Assembly (NCBI RefSeq): GCF_964340395.1
Contig: NC_135563.1
Coordinates: forward strand, 16,146,651-16,210,650
DNA length: 64,000 bases
Source: Glandiceps talaboti
Lineage: Eukaryota > Hemichordata > Enteropneusta > Spengelidae
Reading direction: 5' to 3'
Shown here: positions 61,437 to 64,000 of the stretch, piece by piece
Layout of the letters: each line of letters opens with the position of its first letter
Position numbering within the stretch: the stretch's first letter is position 1
The notes under the pieces: model-generated
Databases searched by the model: none
The model's input: only the letters and a program-made list of their open reading frames with translations
Told to the model about the DNA's origin: nothing
Position numbers and translations under genes: made by a program

Positions 61437-64000
61437 TTAGTCCAGTGGGACAGTCAGAGCATCACTGGGGAATGAAGACATTGGTCCACGTACTACGGTC
61501 TGATTGAATGTAAGAATGTAATCATGCAAGTCCTCTACTAAGGGCACTTTATGGAAATAGCGAGTACTGACAGCCATTTTGTTAGTTTGTCAGTTTGGAT
61601 ATCAATGTACTGGACCTGTTATCTTTTATTTCAAAATGCAATATTTTTTGTAGAGATAGTTTTACTACTTAGCTCTGTCATTTCAGAGCCTGCCATACTA
61701 ACCAGCCAATCTCTAGTCTGGAAGATATGACATGTCATACCATGCTATGAGCTATCACTCCATTGGTTGAAAAGCCTGATAGGGCTGAACAACAAGACAT
61801 ATCTTACAGTCTAGCCAACCTCAATGTTTTTGTCTGTACTTTGTTATATCGGGTAAACATCATGTTTTAGGTTGTTACAGTTTAGGAGGAAATTACACGT
61901 ATGTGATTTGCCTCAGGTGAGGAGTAATATACAGACTTTTTATCACATTCTGGTTGAAAAGTTTCCTTGATTAGACTGTCTAGAGACAATAAATCACTTA
62001 GAAGTCTTGAGAGTTAAGGTACATTGAAAGTACAAGGCATTATGGTGAACTCGTGACCTAGTTGTCTAGCTGGGATTCAGGAATATAAGCATGCTCACAA
62101 GAGTATTGCTGATTGGTTGTTTTTATTCAGGTAATGTGGGCATGCTCATAAGGTTATTGCTGATAGGTTGTTTTCATGCAAGGAATGTTGAGCATGCTCA
62201 CAAAATCTTTGCTTATTGAGAAACTCCAATTTCCCGATAAGGACTTCTTTGTGATACACAGTAACAAGAAAAGAAAGAATTGAATGTTTTTGGAACAAAA
62301 TTAAGGACAGTGAAATATTGTGAATGTATTTACATGTGTGTATGTAATATATTTAGATATTTGTTTTCTCTTTACTTAGTTCCGTTTGCTTTTGTAATAA
62401 TCATGTTCACATAGTGAATTATACAAGTTATTCTCACTTCCTTTCCCAGTCACTATATATTTTATGTTATCTGGCAAATACTACTTTTGATTTTATGTAT
62501 TTTTTATGTTTTCAAGCATGTTGAAATTATTTTTGTGTATGGATAAAATGTTTATATCACATAACTTGATAAAGTTTTATTAGAAAATTGACTTGTACAT
62601 ATCAAAGTAGTTGAGGGGAATGACAGATGGCAAAGGTTTTAAGAGGGATGACTTTCCCATCAACCTTAGTAATTCATGTAATTTGATTGGACTTCCTATG
62701 AATTGTGGGTAGATGCAGGTAATCTCTTTCTGTGGTAATGTTTGCATAGTATATACCACCTATTTACATGATCAGGCTCTAGGTTGTCTCTGATGTTTAT
62801 AATTTGTTCTACTGTTTAAAGAAATATTTGTTTATTAGTTTATCTGCAAACATTGTATCCATGGCTAATGTGACTACCAAAATAGCAAATTTTTCTGAGG
62901 TTTTGAATATCTGTGTTTCAAGATACCAACACAGGGAAAAGTTTCAGACATGCACACAGTTCAACAGCAGTGCTGTTGCAACCCTGCACTGCCACAGGAC
63001 TGAAGGAAGTTGGCTGTGAATGCATCCCACTGCACATGTATTTAGTTATAGTTTTCAAATTTAGGCTTAAACACTGAAACAGTCAAACTTTTAGTTGGGG
63101 GCTGAGCAAATTGTCAGGAAATAGGTTAAACTCAGCAACAATTGGTCACATGAGGATACTCAGAATTTCTAGGCTAAAAGAAGAATTGAATTTAGTAACA
63201 TTATATTTTGTCGTGAAAAATCACCCCAACTCTGTAAAAATATACATTTCTAGTTTAAAACAGTGACGATATGAAATAGTCTGACAGATTTAATTGTATT
63301 TGTAAACAGCATCCAGTGGTTTGTTGAAATGGTGAGATTTTCCGGTGTTGATAAGTTTCCCCTTCATTAAGATTTGGTCATCAGGAAATATTATGTCTGG
63401 TCAACAAAATCTTGAAAACCTTGGTTGTCATTTACAGTGGTCCATTTCAAGCAGCCAAGATTGAAACTATAATAATTCTATAATAGCTCACATAATGATG
63501 TCTAGCTCAGGATAAACAAACTATTGCTCCTAATACTAATACTATTGTAGACGGCAAGATTTGTCATTGAGGGCGCTGCACATTACTGGTGTAAGCTGCA
63601 GCAATGTTATGTGGAGTGCAACCAGCAATGAATCTTTCAGTCAGAGTGTAATACTGTCCTTCAACTGTAACTATGGTACATATTTATTTAGTGGGGAGTA
63701 ATATTTGAAATGCAGTAAAATGTGATGATTTTTCGGCTAAGATGTGATCCAAGGATAGCATTATGTAAACAAGTACATTCTGATATTCAGCTCGCATGGA
63801 GTATATCCACAGACTTGAATACGGATTTATAATATATTACATGGACAATTACAGGATACTCAGACTTGTATTTTACACATTCCCATTATACAAGCCTTTG
63901 TACCGTAACCAAATATGCCAGAGTTGACTATTCCCTCCCTTTGTATTCTTTCTATAGCTAGGTTTAATGTCCTCAAACTTCAACTCCAGTATGTACATTA
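61437..64000. other. RAB28 3' UTR and downstream DNA, no further gene recognised
   Basis: AATAAA near 61,988 is a candidate RAB28 polyadenylation signal. The rest shows only short chance frames; I find no splice-supported exon up to the window end. Confidence 0.45.
62086..62216. repeat. ~58-bp tandem repeat, three units
   Basis: Units of GCATGCTCA(C/T)AA, TATTGCTGAT(T/A)GGTTGTTTT and a short linker, diverging in the third copy. Confidence 0.75.

Overview
This is animal nuclear DNA. It is AT-rich, with many short exons separated by introns of 0.2-3 kb, GT-AG splice sites, long microsatellites, a tRNA-derived SINE and numerous small inverted-repeat transposons. The proteins closely resemble vertebrate orthologues, but introns and repeats do not look vertebrate. 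A marine invertebrate (hemichordate, cephalochordate or spiralian grade) fits best; I cannot fix the species.

Four genes can be read from first to last codon, as two head-to-head pairs. Pair one: GALC, lysosomal galactocerebrosidase (minus, 33,843 to 19,414), and an AKR1A1-like aldo-keto reductase (plus, 34,953 to 41,735). They share a 1.1 kb spacer with a perfect CLEAR/TFEB palindrome. Pair two: TMEM127 (minus, 52,789 to 48,064) and RAB28 (plus, 53,592 to 61,436), sharing an 0.8 kb spacer with a CRE palindrome. Exon models keep reading frame at every junction and give 664 (or 669), 315, 251 and 223 residues, close to family lengths.

The first 16.5 kb probably holds two more genes that I do not recognise. 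One is on the plus strand (seven consecutive, phase-compatible exons, 4,155-12,468, entering from the left). One is on the minus strand (first exon at 16,408, last two exons at 11,187-9,309). Their 3' ends appear to overlap with interleaved exons. The stretch from 42 to 48 kb and the end after 61.4 kb show no convincing coding sequence.

The most interesting observation is in GALC. Two tandem exons (29,240-29,059 and 27,501-27,335) encode alternative versions of the same segment, which carries the catalytic acid/base glutamate (motif NER). Both have good splice sites and both are 3n+2 long. Including both, or neither, destroys the frame, so they should be mutually exclusive. This predicts two galactocerebrosidase forms that differ around the active site.

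A second pattern is that exon 3' ends together with their splice donors have been copied downstream, sometimes several times. This is seen at GALC exons 5b and 12 and AKR exons 3 and 6, with a smaller case at the end of the last GALC exon.

Mobile DNA includes a 1.46 kb TIR element inserted into a 151-bp tandem array, an 838-bp Mutator-like element with about 280-bp TIRs and a 9-bp target duplication, five smaller fold-back elements, and three copies of one SINE family.
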